Made by a program: the position numbers and the translations under genes
Part shown: positions 32,701 through 44,134 of the stretch, piece after piece
How the letters are laid out: each line of letters opens with the position of its first letter
How positions within the stretch are numbered: position 1 is the stretch's first letter
NCBI GenBank assembly: GCA_946894095.1
Contig: OX335644.1
Location: forward strand, 22,363,595-22,427,594
Source: Incurvaria masculella
Lineage: Eukaryota > Arthropoda > Insecta > Lepidoptera > Incurvariidae
Length of the DNA: 64,000 nucleotides
Direction of reading: 5' to 3'
The notes under the pieces: generated by a model
The model's database searches: none
What the model saw: the letters and a program-made list of their open reading frames with translations, nothing else
What the model was told of the DNA's origin: nothing

Positions 32701-35700
32701 CCAAATTTCACAGAAATGTTCACAAAAAATACAAACAAACACCTTAGAGGGCACAGCTTAAAACTGAACCACTCTGCATCAAATTCTAACCCCAGGAAAC
32801 ACTTCTTGGTCAACAGAGTTATAGACTCTTGGAACAAGCTGCCGGAGGAGGTCATTAGTGCTGAAACTGTAAATGGATTTAAAAACCGACTAGACAAACA
32901 TTTAAAGGCAATAAAAAAACAAATAATCAATAATAATAATAAACAATCAATAATCAATAAATAAAATCCATATAAATATATAATTTGAATGATAAGTAAT
33001 GTTAGTAATACAAATTTAAAAATTTAAAAAATATACAAGTGCACTCCGGGAAAAATGAAATTTACGCATCAGCTTCAAGCTGCTAGTGATATAAATAACA
33101 TAATAATAATAATGTCTATTTAATCCGACAGTAAAGACATGTAGCCTTTTAGTGCTTATGTTGTTACTCTGCTCCTCTAACTTTGTGTCCCCACGGACCG
33201 TTTTTAAGATATTGCGTGTTAAAAAGAGGCTACGGAGAAGCCGCTAGCTTATGTACCGATTTGAGCAGGCTGTAGCGGTAACATGGATGTCTAGAATACG
33301 CGACGTGCATCAGCGCTGTGACATGCACCGCGGCCGTGTACTCTAGGACTGTATCGTCACGAAGAGCCACTCGTAGGCCGCTATATTTAGCTAGGTACCT
33401 TGGGCAGCGGAGCGGTGACCGGGTCGATGTGGTAGCCGCCGATCTCCACGGCGTTGGGCGGCAGTTTCACGGCATGGCCGAGCGACGCGTGCGAGTTGAC
33501 GAACAGCAGCGCTATATCGTGGACGGCGGCCGAGTACTCCGGGAGCACGACTCCTCGGGCCTGCGCCGCCGCCGCGTACAGACGCTCGTACGCAGCGCTC
33601 TCGCGCGGATGGTCGATGTACCTGCAAACGAATGTTATTTCCTTTTGTACAATACGACGATGAATCAATGACACATCATCTAAAAACCGGTCAAGTACGA
33701 GTCGGACTCGCACACGAAGGGTTCCGTACCATCGTACAAGATTTAACACAAAAAAAATCACGTTTTTTGTATGGGACCCCCCTTTAATTATTATTTGTTG
33801 TTATAGCGGCAAAATAAAGACACACTCTGTGAAAATTTCAGCTGCCTACCTATTACAGTTCATGAGATACAGCCCTGTGACAGACGGACAGACGGACGGA
33901 CGGACGGACGGACGGACGGACGGACAGCGGAGGCTTAGTAATAGGGTTCCGTTTTTACCCTTTGGGTACGGAACCCTAATTAAAAAAGGAAGTTGTGCTA
34001 TATCGATCCTCGAACAAGCAAGTCATTATTTCGCGGGCAGTGTGTAAATTAATTATTTTTATTTCCTTGTAACATTGACAGCAAGTTTTTACCATTGATG
34101 ATGGGAGGAAAATACAGGTAAAACACTAAATTAATATGAATGAACGAAACATGAAAATATGTAAGATATGATCGAAACAACAATTAATGCCGAATGCAAC
34201 ATTTCATGACAAATATCAGTTTTCCGCAAATACTGCATGACATCCGCCATCTAGCACGTTGCCAATTGGAACAGGCCAATCCCCACAAAAACCACCCGTT
34301 TACGAGCATATTGTTTTATGGAAAGAGGTGACCCGAATAACGCAAGGACCTTAAATCCTCCTCAAATCCTCTTAAATCTTACATCGTCGCCAGCAGGCTG
34401 GTGAACACCATGGCCGAGTTGATGATCCTCTGGTAGAGCGTCATGGGCGCACTGAAGGCGGTCATGACGGCCGGACTCACCGCCGGGGACTGAACCTCGT
34501 CCAGCAGGTACTCCAGGTTGACGTGCATGCCCATCGAGGAGACCACTATCCACGAGCACTGCAGCACCTTTGGTATCCTGGGGAAAAGGGGAAGAGAGAC
34601 GTATCATGTGTCCACTTAGTCAGTTGATGATATTGGCACGTGCATTGAAGAAATGTTTCATTCCCGAAGGAATTAGGTGCCATGCCGAAACCTCCAATTA
34701 TGAGCACGGCTACACTGAACTGGATGGAAAACGCGGACAATTTTTCTAACCTAGTTTACCGGGTCGTACCAACCCCGGCGGGCTTAACGCTACCACCTGT
34801 AGGGAAGAGGGCCTACACTTTTACATGGGTTTCGAAGCATGGGACAGGTCGCATTTAGGGGTTATAATATTGATTCGTTCAGTAAGTTCATTGAGGGTTG
34901 ATGCAGATCAGCATACACGGACATTAAACCGGCATATTCTGTATGTTACAGGGATTGGTAGACCAATGTGTCAGGCATTCTATTCAGAAATATTGAACCC
35001 TTGTTAGCCTAGGGAAATGAAATTTTTGAAATGTTGAAGAAAAAAAGCCACGTAAATTCACTTGTAGGAAGGGAAGGATTAACAACATAGATTAAAGAGC
35101 AAGTTACAGATTTTAACGCACATTACAACGCACAAAACTAACCGAACACTGCTTATAGACTAGGAGGTCGCGACAAAAATGGTAACGATAACGTAATTGG
35201 CTGAAACTGGGTTCATAGGATAAAGTCCAACCCTCTGAAGCCAAGTGGTTGCGTTACCTAGATAAGGCGCCTGAAAAAGTAGTAAAATACATGATATGGT
35301 AAATGGCTGCAAATAACGCAGCATGAAAGTATCAGTACATACTTACTTAGTAATACCAAAACTGATCAAATCTTTGAACGCATTTCGTAGTTATAGGCGA
35401 TTCAGATTACAGAATACAACTTTAGGTAAATTTAAGTATGTAATTAAAAAGGTCCTGTCACAGCCAGAACTAGTTGCACCGTCATTACTAAACTAACCTA
35501 GATTCCAAATGTGGCCTAGGTTGGTATGATGAAAACGTTACATTTTAAATACAGGTTAAGTAATGGCTTTACAAATAAAAATATCATTGATATTCATTGG
35601 TTTATGTTCAATGTATTCTGAAATGTGAATTGCAACTTCACCTGTGGGCTTTTATTATGCTTATTCAACACCGGTATGACGATACCAATATTAAAATCGA

Positions 35701-38700
35701 ACCAACTTTAATTCGCACTCACCCTGCATACAAGTCGGAGAAAAACCACTCCGTAATGACAGCATCGAAATTCTGGCTCTTGTCCATCAACAGTTGTTGC
35801 ACAGGTGCACTCTCCAGCAGCAATATCGAAATGTTGAAGCCCATCTCTCTGACTAAAGAAAAGGTTATCTCTTGATCCCATATGTTAGTGGAGGCATGCA
35901 CTGAAAATAAAAACATCAATTTGTTTATCAACATTCGGTAATAAGGCGGGCAACTACCCTATAAAACGCATTAAGCCGATAAGTGATCATATGTTTTGTA
36001 TTTTTAGTTTTCTTTATAAGCACTTTTCTAAAACCATAAATTTATTTTAAAAACTTTGACATGCGTTAACACCTCCAAAATCCGTGTCTAACATGGTATT
36101 TTTAAAATGTATTTTATCTATTATCTATTGTCGCGCTTGGAAACATTTCTGATTGTGACTAAACATTAATGACAATCGACGAATTCCCCCAGAATTGCTA
36201 ATGTTTTATTAATTGTAATTAATTAAAATAAAAAAAATTGTTTTTCAAGCGCGACTTGATTATTCAATATATTAAAATTAAAAAGATACACCTCAGCGCT
36301 TACACAGTTTAATTGCATTGACCAATTTATATAAATCTAAATCATAAAATCTATGCCAAATTTTTTCCGATAAGAATGTTTGCTTATTAAGAAAACTCAA
36401 AATATAAAACGAATGCTTATCGGATTCGGTCGTTCTAGTTAATCGGATACGATGATTTTAGGGTAGTATGCCAATTCAAATTGTACAGAGTTCAAGGAAA
36501 GTGATATTTATGTATGTATAATCGACCGGAAGCAAGGACACATTAATTAAAGAAATAATCTTTACGAAGAACCCCGAACTACTTTACGAATATACTGCAA
36601 GGCTGGACCCGAACCAGCAAAACAACCTATTCGCGGGTATTGCGTCTTCTACTTTCGCCACCTGTTGTAAACCCATAATTTGGAATTCTCCTACAGTCCC
36701 TCCTCCCGTAATCAATGCCTCCTTTGGTTTAAGATTATTATTTGTTTATTAGTGATGATTATTAGTGTTAAGGATTATATCTACATACATTTATTTAACA
36801 TTATGAATAGTTCGGTGGTCAAATGGCCATGTATCGTCTTTTACCTTCTAAACGTCTACAATGCGCTTATTCAATATGACTCATTCGCGGGCACGGTACA
36901 AAACCGTGCTATTGCGCTCTGGGACCTTCTCTGTTTCATGCAACATGTCCACAAAAAAGACAATGTGCATAGTGTATTATTTGGTAAGATTTACGAAAAT
37001 TTTAATTACAAAACGATTTATAGCTAAAAGTAAACCACGACCGCTGTAGTCAATAATTTAACAAAAACCAAATAGATTATAAATCTTGATTAAATAAGCT
37101 ATGTCTGATGACTAATCTTTTTAAGATGTTCTTACGTAATCATTGCGTAATCCACCTCCAAAGTTATTCGAAAAATTCGAACTTTCGGACCTTTTAACTT
37201 AGAAACTAAACACAATTTTACAATGCCAACAGTCATCAGACATCTAGTTCTAATAAAGTTACGTTGAGAAAAATTTGGTATCTCTGACAAGAAATATGGG
37301 CGTGATCTTCTTTCCCCGTTTGTATGGGGAGTTGAGCGGGGTGGCCCACCTTAAGTATGTCTATCGGCAAAGACGAATTTATTTTTTACCATCTTGTATA
37401 AAGTAAGTCGCAAAAGGATTCGAAGTGAGGAATGCATACTACCTTATATTCACAACCAACTGAATAGTACAAATAGTTACTCACTATTCAACCAAAACTC
37501 CGACATAAAGCTGAGGTCGACCTGATGGAGATTCTTGTTCGCATCCTTAATCGGAAATGGCGTGAGGTATGTCACCTGAATCAAAAGAAGTCCGAGTGAG
37601 ATACATCTCAATCAGTGAGGGAGTAACCGGATATAATAATGATTATTATTACAGAATAAGTAATGCTTTATTTTCCCATGATAAACCCAGACAAGACAGA
37701 AATTAGTTTTTTTTTCGGTTCCATACCCAAAGGGTGCCAAACGGATCCCTATTACTAAGCCTCCGCTGTCCGTCTATCACAGGGCTGTATCTCACGAAAA
37801 ATATTGTTGATCATTGGTTTGTACTGCTCATGGTCTAGGGGCTAGAGGACTTGCCTTTCATGCGAGAGGTCTGGGTTCAAATCATGTCATGCACCACTTT
37901 CTTTCTCTGTCTGAATTGTATAAGTGCTTTTGGTTACGAATGCCAGCTATTCCATGGTTCGGAACCCATGTAAAACTCTAAGTTGCCCTCCCCCTACTAG
38001 ATGATAAGGTTAAGCCCGCCCGGATTGGTACCACCGCACTGGATGGAATTATGGTTAAAGCAGCAATTAAAAATGGTCAGTGTTTTCCATGCAGTTGAAT
38101 GTAGGCGTGCTCATAAAGGCATCCTGGTCCTGGCATGGCATCTAATTCCTTCGGGAATTTCGGAGATATTCCTCCACATCGCTCCATACTTTACGTGTCG
38201 CTGGTGCGTTGTTTTGCAATTCGATTGCGACGATCCGTGTACTTGCTCCCCGCATGCGGGTAATTAATTGCTCCATGAATGGTTCCATACTTGTTCACAA
38301 ACCATGTTGCCGGAGATTGCTGGATGTTGTCATGACGGCGAAATCGACAGAGATTGTTGCAAGTTGAGCAACTTTAGTTGCCTATGTACGGGTACCTTAC
38401 CAGAGTGGTTGCCTTATCAATTCTCCATACTACGGGCGATAACTGTTTCCATGTTCGTAATGTTTTAGAGGATTTAGAAATGTTTGATTCTAAAATATAT
38501 CATAAAATTCTATGTCTGTATGTTTTCAATTTTTTAATAGGTATATCTTTTAGTTTGGAAAATATTAGCTAATATACATTGGAAAAAAGTTGTATTTTTT
38601 TACATTCAATTTCGAATTTTTTTTTACTGAAATATACTGATATTTACAAAAAAATCAAAACATACGGACATAGAATGAAGCTTTCTAAACTCATAAAAAA

Positions 38701-39258
38701 TGTGATTCAATTCTGACACAGTTTAAGGGTAGGGAAACGTTAGGGCCTGGAAGACGATTTCGCTATTTTAATGGCAGTCGCCGTGCAACATTGTGCCTTG
38801 GTCAATGGACAAAGAATGCATTTCTTAAAAAATTCAAGTCTTATATTTCCTGTAACTTCACGATGGCCTTTAGGACGTAGGCGATCCTACCTCGTGTCCC
38901 GCTTCCAGAAGTGGCTTGACGATGCCCGCGCTGAGGATGCCGTGGCTGCGGGACATCATGGGGAACACCACCATCACGTGTACGGGACGTGGGTGCTCCT
39001 ACCTCGTGTCCCGCTTCCAGGAGTGGCTTGACGATGCCCGCGCCGAGGATGCCGTGGCTGCGGGACATCATGGGGAACACCACCATCACGTGTACGGGAC
39101 GTGGGCACTCCTACCTCGTGTCCCGCTTCCAGGAGTGGCTTGACGATGCCCGCGCCGAGGATGCCGTGGCTGCGGGACATCATGGGGAACACCACCATCA
39201 CGCGGGAGGCTGCGCAGGCGCACAGCAGCGCCAGGAGCGGCGCCGTTCTTAGGAGCAT
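29797..39258 (-). CDS. UGT3: UDP-glycosyltransferase, eight exons, complete
   Basis: Minus-strand UGT of the same plan. Exons in transcript order: 39258-39115, 37575-37485, 35900-35723, 34577-34383, 33621-33399, 32308-32089, 30733-30511, 30073-29797; about 516 aa with consistent phases. Exon 1 has a signal peptide (LLALLCACAAS), then VMVVFPMMSRSHGILGAG; exon 3 has FDAVITEWFFSDLYAG; exon 6 has YFSMGSNLKSSDL and RPWFPQPSIL; exon 7 has FITHGGLLSTTEAIHFGVP and FGDQPMN; exon 8 ends with a membrane helix and the KKKN tail. It is closer to UGT4 than to UGT1 and UGT2 (PWFPQPSIL, DMDRAVKKGYALK-like exon 7). Exon 1 is followed by two further partial copies, intron 5 starts with a fossil exon 5 and intron 7 ends with a fossil exon 8. 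Intron 6 contains a LINE fragment just upstream of exon 6. Confidence 0.92.
30085..30186 (-). pseudogene. Fossil exon 8 copy before UGT3 exon 8
   Basis: On the minus strand gatggctaagcggctatccg and aggacaggcggaccttcacaa then ccgccagctccatgcg follow the order of exon 8, with large gaps, and lead into gtgtcgctatagcctaccgtcatgttcacag before the true exon 8. The same tail precedes exon 8 in the other paralogs. Confidence 0.6.
31112..31345 (+). repeat. Interspersed repeat, copy 2
   Basis: Second copy of the repeat at 1-205, with an added short duplication (cgcgcgaactaagcca twice, about 31250-31290). Confidence 0.65.
31476..31855 (-). mobile_element. SINE with 5S-rRNA-like head, copy 2
   Basis: Nearly identical to the copy at 22571-22951, including the 5S-like head and A-rich tail. 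The close similarity suggests recent activity. In intron 6 of UGT3. Confidence 0.82.
32590..32985 (+). pseudogene. 5'-truncated LINE (non-LTR) C-terminus
   Basis: The plus strand encodes LSTLEERRQREDLIETYKII, then after a frameshift near 32740 GHSLKLNHSAS, KHFLVNRVIDSWNKLPEEVI, SAETVNGFKNRLDKHLK. This is the usual carboxyl end of reverse-transcriptase proteins of CR1/Jockey-type LINEs. It ends in AT-rich simple repeats (aataataataaacaatcaataatc). It lies in intron 5 of UGT3, antisense to that gene. Confidence 0.75.
33295..33396 (-). pseudogene. Fossil second copy of exon 5 after UGT3 exon 5
   Basis: Directly after the exon 5 donor (gtacctagctaaatatag) the minus strand reads gcggcctacgagtggctcttcg and later gagtacacggccgcggtgca, then cacagcgctgatgcacgtc. 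This parallels the UGT4 repeat unit (gtacctaaatag, gacctacgagcgcttgttcg, gagtacgcgggcgcctttca, catagcgctgctgttcgtc). It is a decayed copy with a deletion. Confidence 0.6.
33683..33977 (+). repeat. CCGT-microsatellite repeat, copy 3
   Basis: Complete copy, aaaaaccggtcaagtacgag to ggaaccctaat; 62 bp upstream of UGT3 exon 5 in transcript direction, so near its acceptor. Confidence 0.88.
34655..34860 (-). mobile_element. SINE body fragment (intron 3 of UGT3)
   Basis: Plus strand: cccgaaggaattaggtgccatg, ctgaactggatggaaaacgc, taccaaccccggcgggctta, ctacacttttacatggg. Confidence 0.65.
35953..36470. mobile_element. Old MITE with ACTACCCTA ends (intron 2 of UGT3)
   Basis: Left actaccctataaaacgcat, ccgataag, gttttctttataagca; right mirrored (gcttattaagaaaac, cttatcgg, gattttagggtagt). 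Arms are diverged. Confidence 0.5.
36879..37350 (+). mobile_element. TTAA MITE family A, copy 2, left end missing
   Basis: Begins at actcattcgcgggcacgg without the terminal repeat; the right end ggtggcccacc is followed by TTAA. Contains an internal deletion near ctctgtttcatgcaac. In intron 2 of UGT3. Confidence 0.8.
37710..37800 (-). repeat. CCGT-microsatellite repeat, copy 4 (truncated)
   Basis: Only the ggttcc...gggtgcc, cctccgctgtccgtc and cagggctgtatctca part; a tRNA-headed SINE follows. Confidence 0.75.
37823..38165 (+). mobile_element. SINE with tRNA-like head, same body
   Basis: Head: tgctcatggtctaggggcta (A-box-like) and ctgggttcaaatc (B box), then tgcaccactttctttctc. The body (ggttcggaacccatgtaaaa, gataaggttaagcccgcccg, ttttccatgcagttgaatgt, ctggcatggcatctaattcc) is the one found in the 5S-headed copies. 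The tail is lost. Confidence 0.75.
38885..39114 (-). repeat. Two extra partial copies of UGT3 exon 1 (112-bp tandem repeat)
   Basis: The second half of exon 1 (VFPMMSRSHGILGAGIVKPLLEAGHE and its donor) is repeated twice more downstream in transcript order, with a 112-bp period (ctacctcgtg at 38887, 38999, 39111). The extra copies lack the start codon, the signal peptide and an acceptor. As 112 is not a multiple of three, read-through of the first donor would shift frame. Each copy keeps the gtagga donor. Confidence 0.9.
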
Positions 39259-39275
39259 CGTGCTCACTCCTGTAC

Positions 39276-39285
39276 ATATAAATAC
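39276..39285 (-). promoter_or_regulatory. TATA-like box before UGT3
   Basis: On the minus strand TATTTATAT lies about 20-27 nt before the ATG at 39258, a spacing similar to UGT1. Whether it acts as the core promoter is uncertain because the implied 5' UTR would be almost absent. Confidence 0.3.
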
Positions 39286-39817
39286 GTTTGGGTCGCTCCG
39301 TTGCACCAGCCCAGAGAGAAAGGAAGAACTGAACCTCGTTTCTATGGAGGCGGCATAGCCAATCAACAAAAAATATCATTTTCTAAAATATTTTTTAAAC
39401 ATATTGGTAGAACGTTAGCTGAAATTACACATTTTTTTCATGTTTTTATTACATAAGGTTCAGGAACTTAACGCAAACAACCCAGAAGCATTGGCTAGTA
39501 TAATAATCTAGAAAATATTTTAGAAAATGATATTTTTTGCATGGAAAAAAATGCTGGTCTCAAACGTATCTGGAGCAGCAAAACGAAGAAATCTGGATCA
39601 CCTCGTATAGTCCTAACGATTTTTTTTTTTAGAAAATTAAGGACAATCTGCAATGTGGTCTAGGGTAGCAATCTAGTAAATGAGAAGTCGAAACTTACAA
39701 ATCGGCGATTTTAGTACCTACCCCTACTTTGGAGTTGAATAAATGTTTTAAAAAGTGCTTCCTGTGTATGACATAGAGCATGAAAAATCTTGGGAAATAT
39801 GTACTTTGAAATCAGGA

Positions 39818-40133
39818 TTTTTTAGGGTTCCGTACCCAAAGGGTAAAAACGGAACCCTATTATTAAGCCTCCGCTGTCCGTCCGTCCGTCCGTCCGTCCG
39901 TCCGTCTGTCCGTCTGTCACAGGGCTGTATCTCGTCAACCGTAATAGGTAGGAAGCTGAAATTTTCACGGAGTGTGTATTTATTTTGCCGCTATAACAAC
40001 AAATAGGTAAATAAAAAAATAATAATAATTAAAGGGGGGCCCCATACAAAAAATGTGTTAAAATATTTTTTTGTCAAATCTTGTACGGAACCCTTCGTGT
40101 GCGAATCCGACTCGCACTTGGCCGGTTTTTTTA
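39818..40133 (-). repeat. CCGT-microsatellite repeat, copy 5
   Basis: Complete copy upstream of UGT3: agggttccgtacccaaaggg to gactcgcacttggccggttt. Confidence 0.9.
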
Positions 40134-40431
40134 AACGAAAAAACTTGGTATGCCACGTAATAATACTAGTAGGATGAAATGCTGTTTTATCTGTATTACA
40201 ATACGCAGCAACTCGTGTCTTTAAAATAATTTTCTTCCATTATCTGTGTTTAAATAGATAAATATATGTAATTATGTTTTGTGTACTACAAACAGGAAAC
40301 ACAGCACAGGGACTCTGTTACGTTTGTCTAGTCAGTACTTTCCATGCAGTAGTTTTTCACATTATGTGACAGTTTGATGGCACTTGTCGTGTGCATGAAT
40401 ATAATCTAGAAATTCGTAGGCCGACGTAATT

Positions 40432-40501
40432 GTCGGGATAGCTCAGTTGGTTAGATCAGTGGGCATGGTAAAGGTCGCGGGTTCGAATCCTGCTTCCAAC
40501 G
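40432..40501 (+). pseudogene. tRNA-like sequence with intact A and B boxes
   Basis: 70 nt: GTCGGGATAGCTCAGTTGG (A box TAGCTCAGTTGG), a perfect T arm GCGGGTTCGAATCCTGC and a 3' side TTCCAAC that pairs with the 5' end except one C-A mismatch. The anticodon arm is about four bases short and does not fold, and one D-stem pair is lost. Most likely a tRNA pseudogene or SINE head; no amino acid can be assigned. Confidence 0.55.
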
Positions 40502-41339
40502 AATGTCATGACCAAAATCTGAATACAATGCTACAAATATAGATGTCACTGAAACTCAAAATCCCGATACATCCTCAGCAAGTATATGTATACTAAACAT
40601 ACTAACCCAAGGGATTATGATCTTTATGTACACCACCAGAAGACACAAAACACATATAATGAACAGTGCCCAATTTAGTATCTCCCGGTCGTTTAATGAC
40701 CTGTGATGCAACGACGAACGATTTGGTGCCAAGGCTAACCACGTTTGTTTGGAGGTCAACAAAAGTCAGACGCCTCATCTTTTTACATAAAATTCCCATG
40801 TGGTTGTATTCGTAATTCTTCTCTACCGAAATGGCTTGCCTGATTTTGATAAAATTGTTTTTGGATGGATGGATGACTGGTTGGTTCTACTGTATAGTTG
40901 GATCCGGCAGGTGACGCTGTTGTCGTGATCCAGTATTTTTGTACCTTTTCGGTAAGCATCCCATACTTTTCGAGTTTAATTGAAGTGCGGGTAACATAAC
41001 ACCTAAGTTTATTTCTTGAATAAAAAATTATATATAAATTGCCACTAAACTGATACCTCATCATAATATACATCCAATCAATGTAACAAAACTGACCTTG
41101 AAAGCACTTCCTGTATCACTCAGATGACTTCACTTTTAATTTACGGACACGTCTATCGGTCAACAGATGGACCGCACTGAGCTACCGCAGAGCTGCGGAT
41201 AAACTAACCAACTTGGTTAAACCAAGCGACTAACCAACCAAACCACACACCCACAGACGCGAGATGCCACCACAGAATAAGTAATAGTGATGCCACCTAC
41301 AGTTGTCCCGCGAAATGGTTGCTCTCCTCTCTCATCTGA

Positions 41340-41430
41340 GGAGGACATGGATGGCTAATACCTAACTGACCGTCAGATATCAGCCTAACACACCACATGG
41401 GAACTAGGTGCCATGCCAGGACCTCTATTT
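41340..41430 (-). mobile_element. SINE body fragment
   Basis: Plus strand: ggacatggatggctaatacc, aacacaccacatgggaacta and tgccatgccagg; short. Confidence 0.6.
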
Positions 41431-42294
41431 TTTGCCGTCCTAGGCCCGAGCCTGCTCGACCTATAGGAAAATTACCCGTTCACCCAGCCGCAGCTGCTGC
41501 AGGAATCCTGTGTATCGAAAACGCTTTTATAGCGGTTTTCTTCATCAAAAGATTCCGAAGCACAGTTTATTCCATTATTCATGGTTCTCCGTCGAAAAAA
41601 TCGAAAAAACCAGGCACTTTTATGACGAAAATTACAAGCTTAGAGCTAAGTCTGGCGTGGGCTCTAAATCACGAACGAAATGTTCAATGACATTGCCCAG
41701 GTCCGTGGTGCAGGTAATGTCTGCTCCTTGTTGTTTATCAGTCCATGTTTCTAATCAATGATGTCACATGAGTACATGTATCCTGAGTGGAATGTTTACT
41801 AATGAGATATTGTAATAATTTCCTACAAGATGTGCTTATGTACATTCAGATAAAAGCAACCTTAACTAATCAAATAAAAAACTAGTTCTAAATCTAGTGT
41901 AATTGCAAATAGTGCTTGAAGCGGAAAATAAGGCACCCATGGCCGTAATAAAAAAACCTACTAATCTACGTAAGACGTAAAACTTTGTTTTTACTGTGTG
42001 TATTTCACATATGTAGTTTACTTACTTCTTCAATCCTTTAGACTATTTTAGACTGGGGAAGAAAATGGTACATGCCGGACGAGCGATCACACCCTAAAAA
42101 CGTAAAAATTAGTCAAATCTGTCAGTCCTGTCTAGTTTAATTTACGAGTTTTTTTTAAAGAGTTCTTCCCCGATGCAGTTACGACAAAGATAATGGGAGA
42201 ATTTCCTGCTTGTTCCGAGTTATGCGAATGTAGAAAGGGGTGGATGGACAACGATATGCAGCTCCGACGAGTATTCTCCATGGTAAAGACACAG

Positions 42295-42299
<5 letters not shown>

Positions 42300-42327
<28 letters not shown>
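42300..42327 (+). repeat. (AG)n microsatellite
   Basis: Uninterrupted AG dinucleotides after an imperfect (CAGA) lead; lies in the module shared with 47560-47700, which lacks it. Confidence 0.95.
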
Positions 42328-42329
<2 letters not shown>

Positions 42330-42493
42330 CTACATCCCTTCGGAGTCGGAGGGTTTCTGGGATACGTTGGGGTCGTTGATAAGATGCAGCAGCAAGCCCA
42401 AACAGGTGCTGAGCTGAGCCGTCCCAAAAATGAAATAGGATTAGTTTTTGGTCAGAAGTGAAATACTGACGCACCCTGTTGAGGACTCCCAGC

Positions 42494-42796
42494 TTTTTAG
42501 GGTTCCGTACCCAAAGGGTGGAAACGGAACCCTATTACTAAGCCTCCGCTGTCCGTCCGTCCGTCCGTCCGTCCGTCTGTCACAGGGCTGTATCTCATGA
42601 ACCGTAATAGGTAGGCAGCTGACTATTTCACAGAGTGTGGATTTATTTTGCCGCTATAACAACAAATATATTTTAAAAAAAATATAAAAAAATAAAGGGT
42701 ACCCCACAAAAAACCTGTTTTTGTTTTGCTTAATGTTGTACGATGGTACGGAACCCTCCGTGTGCGAGTCCGACTCGCACTTCGCCGGTTTTTGAA
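42494..42796 (-). repeat. CCGT-microsatellite repeat, copy 6
   Basis: Complete copy, agggttccgtacccaaaggg to cgactcgcacttcgccggtt. Confidence 0.9.
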
Positions 42797-43032
42797 GCGA
42801 GCTCGGCATTATGGCGACCGAAATTAAGGTCATGCGTCAGGTCGACACCAATAATCCTTGTGTGGTCGTAAATACCTAGAGTTGTTCCCTGGAAGGTCGG
42901 AGCCACACTGAACGGATTCCGCTTCGTGCTAAATACGACTCGACGAGGTTCTGGAGTCCCCGTTCGGAAACTTTTTCCAGTTATTTGCCATTGTGACCCC
43001 ACCAGCTCGCATTCGCAACGAAAGGCATTTAA

Positions 43033-43575
43033 GGTGGCCCAACCCGGCGGGCCTAACTCATTCGCGGGCACGGTACAAAACCGTGCTGTTGCACTCTTGG
43101 ATCTTCTCTGTTTCAAAGAATAAGACAGATTCCGTGATGAGGAAGATGCAACATGTCCACAAAAAAGACAATGTGTATAGTGTATGATTTGGTAAGATTT
43201 ACGAAAATTTTAATTTAAAAACGACTTATAGCTAAAAGTAAACCACGACCGCTGTAAAAAAAAAATCTAACAAAAACCATATAGATTATAAATCTTGATT
43301 AAATAAGCTATGTCTGATGACTAATCTTTTTAAGATGTTCTTACTTTATCATTGCGTAATCCACCTCCAAAGTTATTGTATAAAACGCGCCAAAAATTCA
43401 AACTTTCGGACCTTATAATTTAGAAACCAAACACAATTTTACAATGCCAGTGGTCATCAGATATCTAGTTCGATCAAATAAAGCTATTTTGAGCAAAATT
43501 TTGGATCTCTGACAAGAAATATGGGCGTGATCTTCTTTCCCCTTTTGTATGGGGAGTTGAGCGGGTTGGGCCACC
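43033..43575 (+). mobile_element. TTAA MITE family A, copy 3
   Basis: Left end GGTGGCCCAACCCGGC after TTAA (43029-43032); right end ggttgggccacc runs into aaggg, so the second TTAA is lost. Confidence 0.82.
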
Positions 43576-43582
43576 AAGGGCG

Positions 43583-43602
43583 TGTGTGTGTGTGTGTGTG
43601 TG
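43583..43602 (+). repeat. (GT)n microsatellite
   Basis: About ten GT units directly after the right end of a TTAA MITE. Confidence 0.9.
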
Positions 43603-43776
43603 ACCTAAATTCAACCTTGAGTGGTGTCATTAATCAACGCATAAGCTCAATACATACAAGTACCTGCCTACCCACCAGACAGCCAAATTATTTCGTCGGC
43701 CTCAAATAACGTCTGGTAATCGTGACACAGCAAAATGTTTTTGTTCGTCCAAAACATCTTATTTGTATCTTATTAA

Positions 43777-44130
43777 GGATGTTCCGACCCATACAATGTT
43801 TTTTTTACACAGAACGCAAAAAGTATTGCACTTTAAGGCACGAATTCGTCAAAAATATTAAATATAGCCATAGTAGTTGCAGCGAAAACATATTCACGAT
43901 TTCAGGTTTAATGGTTTCGTTGTAATTGCCGATTAGAAGTTTTACTCTTGCGCTGTTAAATAAATATCGTATTTAAATAAATTGTAACAAAACCAATAAT
44001 CCTGAAATTGTGAAATTGTTTTCGCTGCAAGTAATATGACTATATTATACTTTGATTATTAATTCGTGGCTTAAAGTGCAATACTTTTTGCGTTATGTGT
44101 GCAAACAACTTTATATGGGTCGGAACAGCC
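43777..44130. mobile_element. TTAA MITE family C (354 bp)
   Basis: GGATGTTCCGACCCATA then acgcaaaaagtattgcactt at the left; the mirror at the right ends tatgggtcggaacagcc. TTAA at 43773-43776 and 44131-44134. A long foldback. Confidence 0.85.
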
Positions 44131-44134
44131 TTAA

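Noticed and set aside
36680..37049. 115-aa frame near a TTAA MITE
   Set aside because: Runs mostly through MITE sequence; the same MITE gives similar frames at 43 kb.
38841..39379. Several overlapping frames on both strands of 80-130 aa
   Set aside because: They follow from the GC-rich 112-bp repeat of UGT3 exon 1 read in wrong frames.
40432..40501. Functional tRNA gene
   Set aside because: Anticodon arm is short and unpaired, and acceptor and D stems have mismatches.
42193..42474. Overlapping 70-85 aa frames on both strands
   Set aside because: Created by the (AG)n microsatellite and an old repeat; no family features.
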